From: Symbiodinium natans
Taxonomy: Eukaryota; Sar; Dinophyceae; Suessiales; Symbiodiniaceae
DNA length: 64,000 nt
NCBI GenBank assembly: GCA_905221605.1
Contig: CAJNDS010002652.1
Span: 52,501 to 116,500 of the forward strand
Direction of reading: 5' to 3'
Shown here: positions 11,483 through 21,470 of the stretch, one piece after another
Layout: every line of letters begins with the position of its first letter
Numbering within the stretch: position 1 is the first letter of the stretch
Made by a program: the position numbers and the translations under genes
Notes under the pieces: generated by a model
The model's input: only the letters and a program-made list of their open reading frames with translations
What the model was told of the DNA's origin: nothing
Databases searched by the model: none

Positions 11483-11626
11483 TGTCTGGCCCCAGGGCTG
11501 CCGGGAGACGCACCTCCATCTCCTGCCGACGCCGTGGAGAGGCTCCCAACACTTTAGGGCTTCTTAGGGTTTAGGGTTTAGGGTTTAGGGTTTAGGGTTT
11601 AGGGTTTAGGGTTTAGGGTTTTGGGT

Positions 11627-11631
11627 TTTGG
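11627..11631. repeat. Target site duplication of element A, left
   Basis: TTTGG lies directly outside the left LTR and is repeated at 20766-20770. The uninterrupted site lay in a TTTAGGG/TTTTGGG array. Confidence 0.85.
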
Positions 11632-11933
11632 TGCTGACGAGCAGCAGGTTGGAATGGGGTGTCAGCAGATTGCGAGGCGGCCATGGTGTCGAATTTCGGA
11701 CTCTTTTCACATTCAAAGCGGCGAACAACATGTCTCTGCGAATGTCTGCTTGTGCTCTGCACATGCTTTGTTGGATAGTGCGAATGATCTCTGCTTTACA
11801 TGTTGATCATGCACCTCCTGACGTGATATGACATGGTGGCACTCTGGCCACAACGTTTTCGGCCCCTCCTTCGGGCCATGTCCTGCACAAGTCGGCGACA
11901 AAGGGTCCTGGACGAGGTCGGGTGCAATCAACA
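11632..11933 (-). repeat. 3' LTR of element A
   Basis: 302 bp, identical to 20464-20765 except for GAATTT here versus GAGTTT there. The element-sense ends are TGTTGATTGC and CGTCAGCA. Confidence 0.95.
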
Positions 11934-11942
11934 CTCCTCCTT
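11934..11942 (-). other. Polypurine tract of element A
   Basis: In element sense AAGGAGGAG abuts the TG of the 3' LTR, the expected plus-strand primer position. Confidence 0.85.
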
Positions 11943-11983
11943 GGTTGGCCTCTTGAATTTTCAAGGCCAACCATCTATACATA

Positions 11984-14900
11984 TCATCCTGACCGAGTCT
12001 GCCGAAGTGACCTGCCGCGGTTCTCGCGACATACTCTGCACATTTGCTTGTCGTGGATCCTGTTGGCATTCCTCAGCCCCCAGCAATCTGGAAACACATG
12101 AACATGGTCTCCGCCATCGGTGACGTAGTAAGGGCCTGAGTAGTACTCCGGCACAGGTACCTCCACTTCACGAATCTGGATCTGCACCTCCGGAGGCCTC
12201 ATCGGAATGAATGCCGGAGTCACCTGAACACCAACTTCCTTTGTAGTCGTAGTCGAAGGCTGCTCTGGTGGCGATTCATCAAGCCGCAGCATTTGTTGCT
12301 TCAGCTCCAGTTCCACAGCCTTTTGTAATCGTCGCAAACGCCTGGCTCTGCGTGTCGTGCCGGTGTCATCAGTGATGCGATACCAAATCCACCACAAGCT
12401 TTCCCAAGCAGCAACCAGCACAACGCCCACCAGCATCACGACGATATACAGCTCAATTGAGCCATCCATTTGCAGAGGCATCTTTTCTGCAGGAGGTGTC
12501 GCCCGAACAGTTTGCACCATCATCATCATGACCATGGCCCGTGCAAGCGAAAGTTTGGCAGCTTTTATCGACATATCAACTACGCCCCACAAGCTGACCA
12601 ATTCCTGCAACCTCTGTCTTGGAAAGGATTTTGTTAATAGGTCTGCCAACTGCAAACTTCCAGGAACAAATTGGACTTCGACCAATCCCCGTTCTATTTG
12701 TTCTGTCAAGAATGCAGCCCGTATACGTAGGTGTCGTGTTCTCCATCCACCCCCCGCGGACGTCGCTGGATTGGCCAACGACACAGCAGCCTGGTTATCC
12801 ACCAGTATGGTGGTTTTGGCCGGGATGTTGCCAAACTGCTCCAGGATTGCACGCATAGACAAACACATGGTAAGAGTCTCCAGGGCCGCTATCAGCTCAC
12901 ATTCCGCTGTGCTTAGGCTCACGAATGGTTGCCTGCACGATCTCCAAGAAATTGGAACATTCATCCAGGTGGTAAGGAGCCCCGAATGGGACTTGTCCCC
13001 AGAGGGAGCAAATGAGCTGTCACTCCACCCTTTGACTGCTTCTCCTTGAGGAAAGATTTCCAGGGCGTAGTTGGCAGTCCTTTGCAAATACGACAATATT
13101 CGCATCCCCACTTCCACACATCTTGGCGCTGCCCTCGTAAGCAAGGAGCCCATTGCAGCAATTGGAAACGACAAATCCGGCCTGCTGCGTTGTGAAATCC
13201 ACAACAACTCTCCACACAATCTTTGAGCTTGCTTGAGGTCGTCGGAGGTTCCGGTGTCTTCTCCTTCCTCCACTTGAAAGGAAAGAAGCTCGCGATTGCA
13301 GGGGATCGGCGATCTTGCTGTGGTGGGGATGTCATGGACGCGAAGCAGTTCTGCAATGTAGGGCCTTTGGTGTATATAATATCGATCTCCTTCCAGATTG
13401 GTTTCAATTTCACAACCCAGAAAGCGAACCCCTTTTTCTGCAGAAACCACCTCCAAAGTTGATGTCTTCCATGTTCTGCTTATCGTGGCGGCGGTGGACA
13501 TCATCAACGACAGCGGACCACAAATCAGCAAGTCATCGACATAGACCAGGACGGCTCCTTCCGGGTGGTCATACACTGAGGTTCCTGCCTCATACAAGAA
13601 CCAAAGATTCGGCTCCGCCTCGCCTTGCTTCAGCATCCACCTCTTGCAGCCATCCTCAATCTCCATCGCCTTCATAGTTCGATCGCGAAAGTTCGCCGAC
13701 AACTTGGGCGATTGCCGTAACCCATACATTCCATGGGTCAGGAGCCATCGCTCTGATGCCTCTGCTAGGCCCATTTGCACCAGTATGCTTGGTGGGGTGA
13801 TGACGTAGAGGATCTCGTCAGGGCCCTCTGGCATCGGAGTGAGCATAAATGCTCCTGTGATATCCAGGGTGGCGGCAAGCCATCGCTTGTAGGCGGAGAA
13901 AGTGAGGGTGCTTCTCAAGCTCTCTGCTGCTGCTCCTGAGGCGAACACATCTTGTTGAGCATCTTCAGCAAAGTTTCCGCAGCACACAATGCGAGCCTTC
14001 CGCTTGCACCATTTCTCCTCTTCTTCCGCCTCCTCAGCTACCACACCTGGTGGCTTCAGGGTGTAGACCATCTTCGCGGGCAGGTACTGGACGTTGTGGT
14101 GGTGCTCCAAGTCCTTGGCGTGCTGGACGGTAATGCGACGGAAGCCCTTCTCCACCACACCAATTTCCTTCTTGATGGACTTCTTCCATTTTGGAATGTT
14201 CTGCCGAACATCGGCAGGACTCACATTGTGGGTGTGGCGCAAAGGCTCTCGCAGGTCTGCAATAAGCTTCTCTATGTCCTTCGTGTACTCGGGCTCCAGC
14301 TTTGCCAATCGAGGGAACGCTTCCCCAGCAGACCATTCCTCCATATTCTCGGCCATAGCATCCTGCACCTCCACGTAGTCCACCTCCTGATCCACTTGTC
14401 CTCCATATATTCGCTGGAGGTATGGAAGCTCCCTTCCGGGTTCTTCAGAGCTTCCCACAAGGAGCAGCCGGTGCTCCTCCTGTTCCCTGTGCTCAGGGTC
14501 ATGGATGTTTCTCTCATCATCCGCATACACCTCCCATTCGCCCACATATTCTGCACCATCACACATAGCCTCGACATCCTCTTGCACATCCCCTGCTTCT
14601 TGAGCTCGACTCCAAGAAACGCACTCCGGACTCGAAGAGGACGCCTCCAACACGGGTGTGGTTTCCCGTGCCAGGCCAATCTGCTTCACAAAGCAAAGTC
14701 CATCAAGACCACCGTCAAGTAAACCCATTCCATCGACAGGAAAACCACAGTGCTTCAAGTAGGCTACATCCGGGCGGGCCAACCTTGAAATCCCGGCTGG
14801 GGTGTAAGCGGATAGGACCCATCGAGGTCCTTCATCACGAACATAAGCATGCTTTGAGCGAGGGGAGAATTCCACTGGCCGGTTCTTGATGTCGACAATC

Positions 14901-16144
14901 CTTCCCAGCTCAGTACCTCCATCGGGTCGTTCATGTAGATGTGGAATCACTTCTCCTCCTCCTCGATGTGGATGCGACTCAACATCGCCCTCCACCCATA
15001 GACCAGCACTTGGGGTCTCATCTAGCTCCATGACATAGTTCATCGACCCTTTCTGATTGTGCTTGTCCTTGTGCACCGGGGCTTCGTTCAAGCGATGCAG
15101 CGCCAACGCCGCCCAAGTCGGATCGGTTCCCGGCATGGTCTCGACGATCCGCTTCTTCATGTAATGGTTGAGGAAGTAGGTGGTGTAGGGCAAACACCTT
15201 CCATTCATAGTGATGCCATAAGCCCCTCCTTGGACATAGGCACCCAGTATCATTCCTGCCCCGGTTGTTGAGCGAGGAGCACGAAGGTTGCCCTTGAAGT
15301 CGTCCATTGCCTGCAAAACAGTCCGACATGCTGCAGCTGTGTAGGACCCTTCTTCCACCAACTCCTTTGACACTTTCTCCACTGCTTCAGCGTCTGCAGC
15401 ACGGATTGTTTTTACTCTCGGAGTCATCGAACTCAACGGGGCCTGCAAGGAAGTTCGTGCTTGTAGTTCATCATGATCATCCATAGAATTGGCAAAGGTC
15501 GTGAACTCCTTGTCGTGCACTTGCATCATGCGTAGTTCCACACCTGCAGTTTTCCCCTTCGTTCGGTACATAGGCGGAGCGTACGAGACTGGAGGTCCCT
15601 TTGGTGGAGGTGGTAGCGGTGGTTCCTCGGGGACGACCACCGGCTCATGCACCTTGGGCGCTTCACACTTATCCTCTGGCTCGACAATGATCGTGGGGCC
15701 CACCTCTTCCAAGGAAGGTGGCTCTCTGGCCACTCGCACATGTGTCGTCTGAATGAAGGTTCCGGTGCTCTTCAAGATCACATGGCCTCCCCGAACATCC
15801 GTCGATGGTCCCAAGTATTTTCCTTGTAGCCAATGAGGACCCAAATCCTCCACATCACCAGTCTTGTACTTCTTGATCTTCACGTACACTTTCGCCCCAT
15901 AAGCCACCACCATCGGCTGCATAATCCCCAGCTTTTCACATCGCTGCTGCACCGCAGCGGTCTGTATGGCAGTAGGCCAATGTTCTCTTCCAAGACGGGC
16001 TGCATCAAGTAGGATCCTGGCCTTCTCCATTCTCCGCCGGCTCCGAACCAGTGGAAGTTGTAGGCAGCATCCCTTGCGAAAGCACCCAATGCCGAACCAG
16101 GTTTCCACGAAGTTCACCTCCTCTATCGGCATGTATACGAACAA
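11984..16144 (-). CDS. Element A ORF2: integrase end, reverse transcriptase, RNase H, membrane tail
   Basis: 1386 codons in a frame shifted from ORF1, with which it overlaps by 140 nt. Residues about 40-110 continue the integrase (REHWPTAIQTAAV) in the new frame. The reverse transcriptase has LDITGAFM and the catalytic YVDD near residue 868. RNase H follows with SDSSFAPSG near 1040, STAECELIAALE and VDNQAAV, and ends with QLADLLTKSF. Past RNase H comes a hydrophobic segment (IELYIVVMLVGVVLVAAW, about 1229-1246), then a basic and Gln-rich helix. The C-terminal motif is VHVFPDCW...CRVCRENR, with a possible Zn-binding CxxC. The start given is the first Met of the open frame and probably not a true start. 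The protein would normally come from a gag-pol precursor. Confidence 0.9.
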   Translation of the reverse strand: MFVYMPIEEVNFVETWFGIGCFRKGCCLQLPLVRSRRRMEKARILLDAARLGREHWPTAIQTAAVQQRCEKLGIMQPMVVAYGAKVYVKIKKYKTGDVEDLGPHWLQGKYLGPSTDVRGGHVILKSTGTFIQTTHVRVAREPPSLEEVGPTIIVEPEDKCEAPKVHEPVVVPEEPPLPPPPKGPPVSYAPPMYRTKGKTAGVELRMMQVHDKEFTTFANSMDDHDELQARTSLQAPLSSMTPRVKTIRAADAEAVEKVSKELVEEGSYTAAACRTVLQAMDDFKGNLRAPRSTTGAGMILGAYVQGGAYGITMNGRCLPYTTYFLNHYMKKRIVETMPGTDPTWAALALHRLNEAPVHKDKHNQKGSMNYVMELDETPSAGLWVEGDVESHPHRGGGEVIPHLHERPDGGTELGRIVDIKNRPVEFSPRSKHAYVRDEGPRWVLSAYTPAGISRLARPDVAYLKHCGFPVDGMGLLDGGLDGLCFVKQIGLARETTPVLEASSSSPECVSWSRAQEAGDVQEDVEAMCDGAEYVGEWEVYADDERNIHDPEHREQEEHRLLLVGSSEEPGRELPYLQRIYGGQVDQEVDYVEVQDAMAENMEEWSAGEAFPRLAKLEPEYTKDIEKLIADLREPLRHTHNVSPADVRQNIPKWKKSIKKEIGVVEKGFRRITVQHAKDLEHHHNVQYLPAKMVYTLKPPGVVAEEAEEEEKWCKRKARIVCCGNFAEDAQQDVFASGAAAESLRSTLTFSAYKRWLAATLDITGAFMLTPMPEGPDEILYVITPPSILVQMGLAEASERWLLTHGMYGLRQSPKLSANFRDRTMKAMEIEDGCKRWMLKQGEAEPNLWFLYEAGTSVYDHPEGAVLVYVDDLLICGPLSLMMSTAATISRTWKTSTLEVVSAEKGVRFLGCEIETNLEGDRYYIHQRPYIAELLRVHDIPTTARSPIPCNRELLSFQVEEGEDTGTSDDLKQAQRLCGELLWISQRSRPDLSFPIAAMGSLLTRAAPRCVEVGMRILSYLQRTANYALEIFPQGEAVKGWSDSSFAPSGDKSHSGLLTTWMNVPISWRSCRQPFVSLSTAECELIAALETLTMCLSMRAILEQFGNIPAKTTILVDNQAAVSLANPATSAGGGWRTRHLRIRAAFLTEQIERGLVEVQFVPGSLQLADLLTKSFPRQRLQELVSLWGVVDMSIKAAKLSLARAMVMMMMVQTVRATPPAEKMPLQMDGSIELYIVVMLVGVVLVAAWESLWWIWYRITDDTGTTRRARRLRRLQKAVELELKQQMLRLDESPPEQPSTTTTKEVGVQVTPAFIPMRPPEVQIQIREVEVPVPEYYSGPYYVTDGGDHVHVFPDCWGLRNANRIHDKQMCRVCRENRGRSLRQTRSG
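13243..13253. repeat. Mini-hairpin CGGA-GGT-TCCG
   Basis: A perfect 4-bp stem with a 3-nt loop, inside the reverse transcriptase region of element A. It belongs to the dispersed hairpin family of element B. Confidence 0.6.
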
Positions 16145-19100
16145 TCGGGTATCCGAGCGCCTTTATGTCCACTACCATTTGCTGAATTGCTGGCAATGTC
16201 GAAGCTGCCTTTTTGTTTCGTACAGGCACACAGAAGTAGAGGGTCTCGGTCTCCAAGGGTTCCTTGAAACTTGCCTTGAGCTTCTTCCACTCCTCCTGGT
16301 CCTTTCGAACCTGCTCCGGTGTAGGCATTTCCGACTCCTCCTCTTCCGGCGCTTCCTCCACTTCATCCTCCGAGAGCTCCTCCTTGTCTTCAAGGTCCGG
16401 AGGGATTGGATGACCTCGTACTGCTTCATGCACAGGTCCATCTTCTTTCGGAATTCGGAACGCCCCAACCACAAAGTATTTGAAGAACTTTCCATCTGGT
16501 GATCTGCCATGCCCTTTCAACGGCCCAGCAACGTCCACGCTCAAGACATATCCTGAAGGATGTAAGGTGGATTTGTGCCTCCGGCCCGTCGCTGCGTTTC
16601 TCACGCATACAGCACCATCCCTCCTAAAGGGCTGGTGGTTCCTCATAACATGCAACCGCCAGGCTGCATCTGTCGAAAGCTTGGCAAGCCTCAGACGCCC
16701 AGTACCATCACCACGAACGATGCCCATGATCCCGGCGACGATTTCCACACTCTGATCTTCTTGGACCATAGGATCCAGGATGCCCACTTCATCCAGATAT
16801 GTTTTTGCACATCCATCATCAATCCACATGATGCCGGGCTTCTCCGCTGTGGTAAATCTCCTCCTCTCCACCAGGAACTTTGGGACCATGCTTCCCTTGA
16901 AGTAGTGCCCTGCTGTCGACAAGGCATGGAGCAAATGGACTTGGCTGCGATGACGTTCATAGGCCTCGAACTCCGTAGGCGTGGCTGCCAGGTCCTTTGA
17001 CAAGACCGCTCCAACACGACCTTGCATAGCGCCCCATAGCAGCACCTTCCATGCCTCTCGAAAGTCGCTATGTTGGAACCAAGCACCCAAGTTCACATAG
17101 ACGGTGTCAGTCAACCGCCCCAACTGCAGCAAACCATCAGCTCGCCTTTCATATCCCGGTGGATCCCAGCGAATGACCCAAGTAGCCGCTCTCATAAGTC
17201 TTTTCCTCGACCTCCTATTGAGCTTCAGCTTCTTCATGAGCTCCCAGATCCCCTCTTTGGGCTGTCGCAAGATCATCTCCTCCATCAAGAAGTCCTTGTG
17301 CTTCAGGAACGAGGCACGAAGCACCGCCTCCCTTCCGACAGTGACCTCCCCACTGGTAACATAATCCAGCAAGTAGGACCACCAGGTGCCCTCAGCGCTC
17401 TGAAGCACCCGCATTGACTCCAGTGTGGCCTGCTCAAGACCGGGCAGATTCTTTTGTTCCAGCAAGTCGATCAGGGCTTGGGCTGTGGTCTCCTCCAATT
17501 CAGGGCATCCATTACGTACTCGAAGAGGCAGGACGTCACCTTCTTCACCATGAAGCTCACACTTCTCCGGCGTCCAGTGGAGACGATAACCCAAAGTGTC
17601 GATCACCTTTCCCAATGGCACAATCATCTGCGACACCTCTTCTTTGCACAGAAGTGTACCGCTGGAGTTCTGCTTCATCATCGTAGCAGAGTCGCCCGCC
17701 AGGAGGACATTGACCTGTTCCGAGCGATGCCATTCATTGTCATCCCGAGGAGGACGTAGTGCATGGGTGGCACCCGAATCCATAAGCGCCATCTTTGACC
17801 GAGGTGACTCATTGCCGCCACCTACCTTTGTCCCCATCACCGCCGCCATCAAAGGCCTCAAGTACGGGGAATCCGCCACCTCCCGAAGCACTTTCATCAT
17901 CTTCATCACAACCTCTGGAACCTCCTTGAAGTCCACCCTTCTGGTAGGCGAAGATGTAGCCGAGGATGAATCATCTCGATTGTCCCCTTTTCCTTCCCCC
18001 TTCTTTCCACCCTTGAACGCACCGCCTCCAGGAGCCTTGCAATCTTTCACCTTGTGACCAATAGCTCCACATGCCAAACACCTCCTTGATCTTTCGGACT
18101 TCTCCAAGGCCGACCACGTGTGAGGGAACTTGCATGTGTTTCCCCTCCGACACCCCTTTTCTCCAGTGAAGAACTTGCACAAGGTGTTCTTGGGAGTGGG
18201 CTGATTGTACGGTGCATTCGAGGATGTAGCCTCCGAAGTCGTCATGGCTCGAAGCTTAGGGTTGGTGGCCTCGGGGTTCCTTTGGGCTGCCCCAATCCTC
18301 GCTTGCTGTTCCATCTCGGCCTGCAGGTGCTGGAAGAACGAAGTTATTGATGTGGTAGTCGGGCACACATCCACCTGCAAGTTGCTTCGGATCAAGCTGA
18401 CCCGGAAAGAAAGCTCGGTGTCGCCCTTCACCACTTGAGCAGTGATCTTGTCCAACCCCTGCAAGAGAACCGACGGATCCGGCTCCGCTATGCCTATGGC
18501 AGCAGCACGACGCCGCCACAAAGCCCATTTCCTTAGGGCATCCACTGCCTCCAAGGCAGTTGTGCATCCATCAGGATGCTCCAGGTTTGTCAGCACCAGG
18601 TTCTTCTCCTGCCTGTTGCCTGGCTGGTAGGTGGCAAACAACTTGCAAAGCAAACCCACGGTGCGCACATCGCCCATCGCAATGGCCTCCTCCCGAACAT
18701 TCGATGGAATGGCTCCCAGAACCATCGCCGTTGCGCGCCTTTCCACTCGACTCCATTCAGGCTTGCTCACAGCGGTTGCTGCCGGCTTCAACTTGATCTT
18801 CTCCAAGGGTGTAGAAACCGAGAAGCGGCTGTACCATTCAGTCACATCTTGCAATGTTGTCATCCACCACTGGCTCGAACTATCGCTCAGGTCCTCCATG
18901 ATGGGTGTGATGTGCGTGATCCAGTTCAGCAAATCGATGCTTCCCGTGCTTGGTGTGTATGGTGGTAGGTCAGGTAGAGCTGATATTCCAGGCTTCACGG
19001 TTTCGGGCTTTTCACCCCGAGCGCCTTGAGATTGCTGTTGTTGTAGGAGCGACTCTATACCCCTGGCCATCGCAGTCAGGACTTGCTCGTTGCCTGGCGT

Positions 19101-20594
19101 TGACGAAGATTGACCTCCTCCTGCACGTAAAGGTGGATGCTGTCGTGGACCGGATTCAGCCCTTTCTGCTCTAGGCTGGTGACCGATTCCAAAGAGGCTC
19201 TGCAAAAACCCCTTAGCTCCACGCTCGGGTTCCAACGACGCCGACCTCGGTTGCTCCATACACCCAGCTCTAACGCTGGGACCAGGTAACGACGACGGAT
19301 CAGGTGCAGATTGACCTCGTGGAACTGCTGGCTGAGCCAGTCCAAAATCTATATATGGACCTCCCGCCGGCGGTCCGGTTGCCATGCCTGGACCACTAGT
19401 TCCAACATCCATTTCAGTGCGAGGAGCAAGTAGGTTCTGGACAGTCACTCTTGGTAACGACGACGGATCAGGTGCAGATTGACCTCGTGGAACTGCTCGT
19501 TGAGCCTCTCCTTCTTTTTCCGCCACCATCGCCTCCACTTCTCGGAGTTGATCCCGCAGTCGCTGCGACTCCAGCATTGCCTCCTCGGCCTTTTTTCTCT
19601 CCTCAGCAATGCGTTCCATCACACCACCATACATGTCGCCCATCGCGACTTCCAGTTGCCGAGATACCTCCGCTTGCACCAACTCCTGAGGAACACCTCC
19701 AGAGCCACTCGAAGGTGGCGTCACGGGTCGATCGGGGCTGCGAACGGTCTCTCCAGCCCATCCACCTCCTTGCAGCGCCGTTCGTGGTCTCAGCCACGGA
19801 TTCTCTGCGATTTGTCTTCCCGGACTCCAGGCAGTGTGAACCTCCACCCTCCGCTGCTGGAAGAAATCTCCAAGTCGGCCAAACCAATGAGCTGCTCGGC
19901 CAGCTCGTGTGCTTTCCACGGTCTGACGATTCTCCTGCTCAGACACAGGAGACTGCAGTGGTGAGGGATAAAGATGCCATTGTCCCTCCATATCCACCAT
20001 AGGCCCACCTCTATATGCAATGGCTGACTCAGTCCCACCATCCATGCTTGCACCATATCCAGGGGCTACGCCAGGCCCAGAATTCACAAGCACTGATGCA
20101 TTCGCAGGCACTGACACATTCTCAGGTGTATTCGCAGGCACTGAGTGACTCGCAGGCGCTGATGTATTCGCAGGCACTGAGTGACTCGCAGGCGCTGATG
20201 CATCCACAGGCGCTGATTGCTCCACGGGTACAGCCCCACTCACAGGGACTGACAAACCCGCATGCACTGATTGCTCCATGGGTACAGCCCCTGAACTCAC
20301 ATGCACTGATGAATCCAGCACGCCATGCCCTGCAGATGTCACTGGCACTGAACCATAACCATTGACCATTGGTGCACCACCATCCAACCTCTGCTCGTGT
20401 ATTCGACCATACGCAGGTCCTTGTCGATCTTCTCCGGGGAGCCGCAGGCTTGGGCTCATAACCTGCTGACGAGCAGCAGGTTGGAATGGGGTGTCAGCAG
20501 ATTGCGAGGCGGCCATGGTGTCGAGTTTCGGACTCTTTTCACATTCAAAGCGGCGAACAACATGTCTCTGCGAATGTCTGCTTGTGCTCTGCAC
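16005..20594 (-). CDS. Element A ORF1: gag, protease, integrase (frame-broken)
   Basis: 1529 codons. Order: a low-complexity repeat region (about 100-165), a helical gag region, a CCCH finger near 803-822 (CKFFTGEKGC...CKFPH), a CCHC knuckle near 836-849 (CLACGAIGHKVKDC), an aspartic protease motif DSGATHAL near 938, then integrase. Integrase has the N-terminal His pair (HVMRNH, about 1315), the first Asp in LSVDVAGP (about 1348) and the second in HADRGGE (about 1490). The zinc finger reads DGAVC where DCxxC is expected, so Gly1327 replaces a Cys. The frame leaves integrase at ENGEGQDPT and stops at 16005, and the domain resumes in ORF2. The open frame enters the 5' LTR. Possible starts are Met1 (20594), Met27 (20516) or Met46 (20459), which lies inside the primer site. 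Confidence 0.9.
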   Translation of the reverse strand: MQSTSRHSQRHVVRRFECEKSPKLDTMAASQSADTPFQPAARQQVMSPSLRLPGEDRQGPAYGRIHEQRLDGGAPMVNGYGSVPVTSAGHGVLDSSVHVSSGAVPMEQSVHAGLSVPVSGAVPVEQSAPVDASAPASHSVPANTSAPASHSVPANTPENVSVPANASVLVNSGPGVAPGYGASMDGGTESAIAYRGGPMVDMEGQWHLYPSPLQSPVSEQENRQTVESTRAGRAAHWFGRLGDFFQQRRVEVHTAWSPGRQIAENPWLRPRTALQGGGWAGETVRSPDRPVTPPSSGSGGVPQELVQAEVSRQLEVAMGDMYGGVMERIAEERKKAEEAMLESQRLRDQLREVEAMVAEKEGEAQRAVPRGQSAPDPSSLPRVTVQNLLAPRTEMDVGTSGPGMATGPPAGGPYIDFGLAQPAVPRGQSAPDPSSLPGPSVRAGCMEQPRSASLEPERGAKGFLQSLFGIGHQPRAERAESGPRQHPPLRAGGGQSSSTPGNEQVLTAMARGIESLLQQQQSQGARGEKPETVKPGISALPDLPPYTPSTGSIDLLNWITHITPIMEDLSDSSSQWWMTTLQDVTEWYSRFSVSTPLEKIKLKPAATAVSKPEWSRVERRATAMVLGAIPSNVREEAIAMGDVRTVGLLCKLFATYQPGNRQEKNLVLTNLEHPDGCTTALEAVDALRKWALWRRRAAAIGIAEPDPSVLLQGLDKITAQVVKGDTELSFRVSLIRSNLQVDVCPTTTSITSFFQHLQAEMEQQARIGAAQRNPEATNPKLRAMTTSEATSSNAPYNQPTPKNTLCKFFTGEKGCRRGNTCKFPHTWSALEKSERSRRCLACGAIGHKVKDCKAPGGGAFKGGKKGEGKGDNRDDSSSATSSPTRRVDFKEVPEVVMKMMKVLREVADSPYLRPLMAAVMGTKVGGGNESPRSKMALMDSGATHALRPPRDDNEWHRSEQVNVLLAGDSATMMKQNSSGTLLCKEEVSQMIVPLGKVIDTLGYRLHWTPEKCELHGEEGDVLPLRVRNGCPELEETTAQALIDLLEQKNLPGLEQATLESMRVLQSAEGTWWSYLLDYVTSGEVTVGREAVLRASFLKHKDFLMEEMILRQPKEGIWELMKKLKLNRRSRKRLMRAATWVIRWDPPGYERRADGLLQLGRLTDTVYVNLGAWFQHSDFREAWKVLLWGAMQGRVGAVLSKDLAATPTEFEAYERHRSQVHLLHALSTAGHYFKGSMVPKFLVERRRFTTAEKPGIMWIDDGCAKTYLDEVGILDPMVQEDQSVEIVAGIMGIVRGDGTGRLRLAKLSTDAAWRLHVMRNHQPFRRDGAVCVRNAATGRRHKSTLHPSGYVLSVDVAGPLKGHGRSPDGKFFKYFVVGAFRIPKEDGPVHEAVRGHPIPPDLEDKEELSEDEVEEAPEEEESEMPTPEQVRKDQEEWKKLKASFKEPLETETLYFCVPVRNKKAASTLPAIQQMVVDIKALGYPIVRIHADRGGELRGNLVRHWVLSQGMLPTTSTGSEPAENGEGQDPT
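20085..20315 (-). repeat. Intragenic minisatellite in element A gag
   Basis: Tandem units of about 18-36 bp (for example GCAGGCACTGAGTGACTCGC) encode repeated SVPANTSAPASH-type peptides. Copies are near-identical, so the array is young. It encodes a disordered Ser/Pro/Ala stretch. Confidence 0.8.
20444..20463 (-). other. Primer binding site of element A (tRNA-Met half type)
   Basis: Directly after the 5' LTR the element-sense sequence is GGTTATGAGCCCAAGCC. Its complement GGGCTCATAACC matches a CAT-anticodon arm with the run of three G typical of initiator tRNA-Met. Drosophila copia is primed by such an initiator tRNA-Met half. The ATG within the site is in frame with gag. Confidence 0.7.
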
Positions 20595-20765
20595 ATGCTT
20601 TGTTGGATAGTGCGAATGATCTCTGCTTTACATGTTGATCATGCACCTCCTGACGTGATATGACATGGTGGCACTCTGGCCACAACGTTTTCGGCCCCTC
20701 CTTCGGGCCATGTCCTGCACAAGTCGGCGACAAAGGGTCCTGGACGAGGTCGGGTGCAATCAACA
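20464..20765 (-). repeat. 5' LTR of element A
   Basis: 302 bp, one mismatch to the 3' LTR, TG...CA ends. The gag frame is open into it. Promoter signals could not be identified by eye. Confidence 0.95.
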
Positions 20766-20770
20766 TTTGG
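20766..20770. repeat. Target site duplication of element A, right
   Basis: TTTGG, matching 11627-11631, followed at once by GTTTAGGG repeat sequence. Confidence 0.85.
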
Positions 20771-21470
20771 GTTTAGGGTTTTAGGGCTTCTTGGGGTTTT
20801 TAGGGCTGGGGTTGCTTAAGGGTTTAGGGTTTCGGCTTTAGGGTTCCAGCGCTGGAAGTGCTTTTGGGGGTTTGAGGGCTTCAGGGTTTAGGGTTTAGGG
20901 TTTAGGGTTTAGGGTTTAGGGTTTAGGGTTTAGGGTTTAGGGCAAGTGGAGGGGGCTTCGAGGTTGCGGGTCCCGATTCCCAGCGATCCTGAAGGTCTCC
21001 TTACGTTTGTCATTGCACTATGAATGAATATGTCCCACCCCCCTGAACCCTAAACCCTAACTCCCCCCCCCCCCCTCCCCAAAGTTCAGAGTCTTCGTCG
21101 TCACGGTTTAGGGTGCGGTTTTGTTGGGGCCCTCCAGGGGTCTCGAGCCCAAAAGAAGTCGTTCTTGATTGTGGCCCCTTTCACAATTATTCGATGAAGC
21201 CATGCATTCAGGGCATCTATAAAGTAGAAGAATCCCACAATGGGGACGGGGAAAGCTAGGCACCCAAAAAGGAGCAATATGTTGCAAGACTCGAGGTAGG
21301 GCATGATCAAGGATGAGTCCCTCCCCTTCGCATGGGCCTACACTTCAGAACCCGAAAAAAGCAGGGGAACGGATCAGATTTAAGTACCAGAAGCCCTCAA
21401 CCCTATCCCTAAGCCCTAGGCTTTCGGCCCCAACGTCCTGAAGCCCAAAATGTAAGCACCTGGAGAGTTA

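Larger units (their letters stand above)
11632..20765 (-). mobile_element. Element A: full-length Ty1/copia-like LTR retrotransposon
   Basis: A 9134-bp element, sense strand minus. It has 302-bp LTRs that begin TG and end CA and differ at one base. A 5-bp TSD, a primer site just inside the 5' LTR and a polypurine tract just inside the 3' LTR complete the set. Integrase precedes reverse transcriptase, the copia order. The near-identical LTRs indicate a recent insertion, but gag-pol is broken by a frame change inside integrase, so the copy is probably not autonomous. Confidence 0.95.

Noticed and set aside
12357-13049. 230-codon plus-strand frame
   Set aside because: Opposite-strand shadow of the RNase H and C-terminal region of element A ORF2.
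20085-20315. CRISPR-like reading of the tandem repeats
   Set aside because: Units are contiguous, vary in length and encode in-frame peptide repeats inside gag. The host is a eukaryote.
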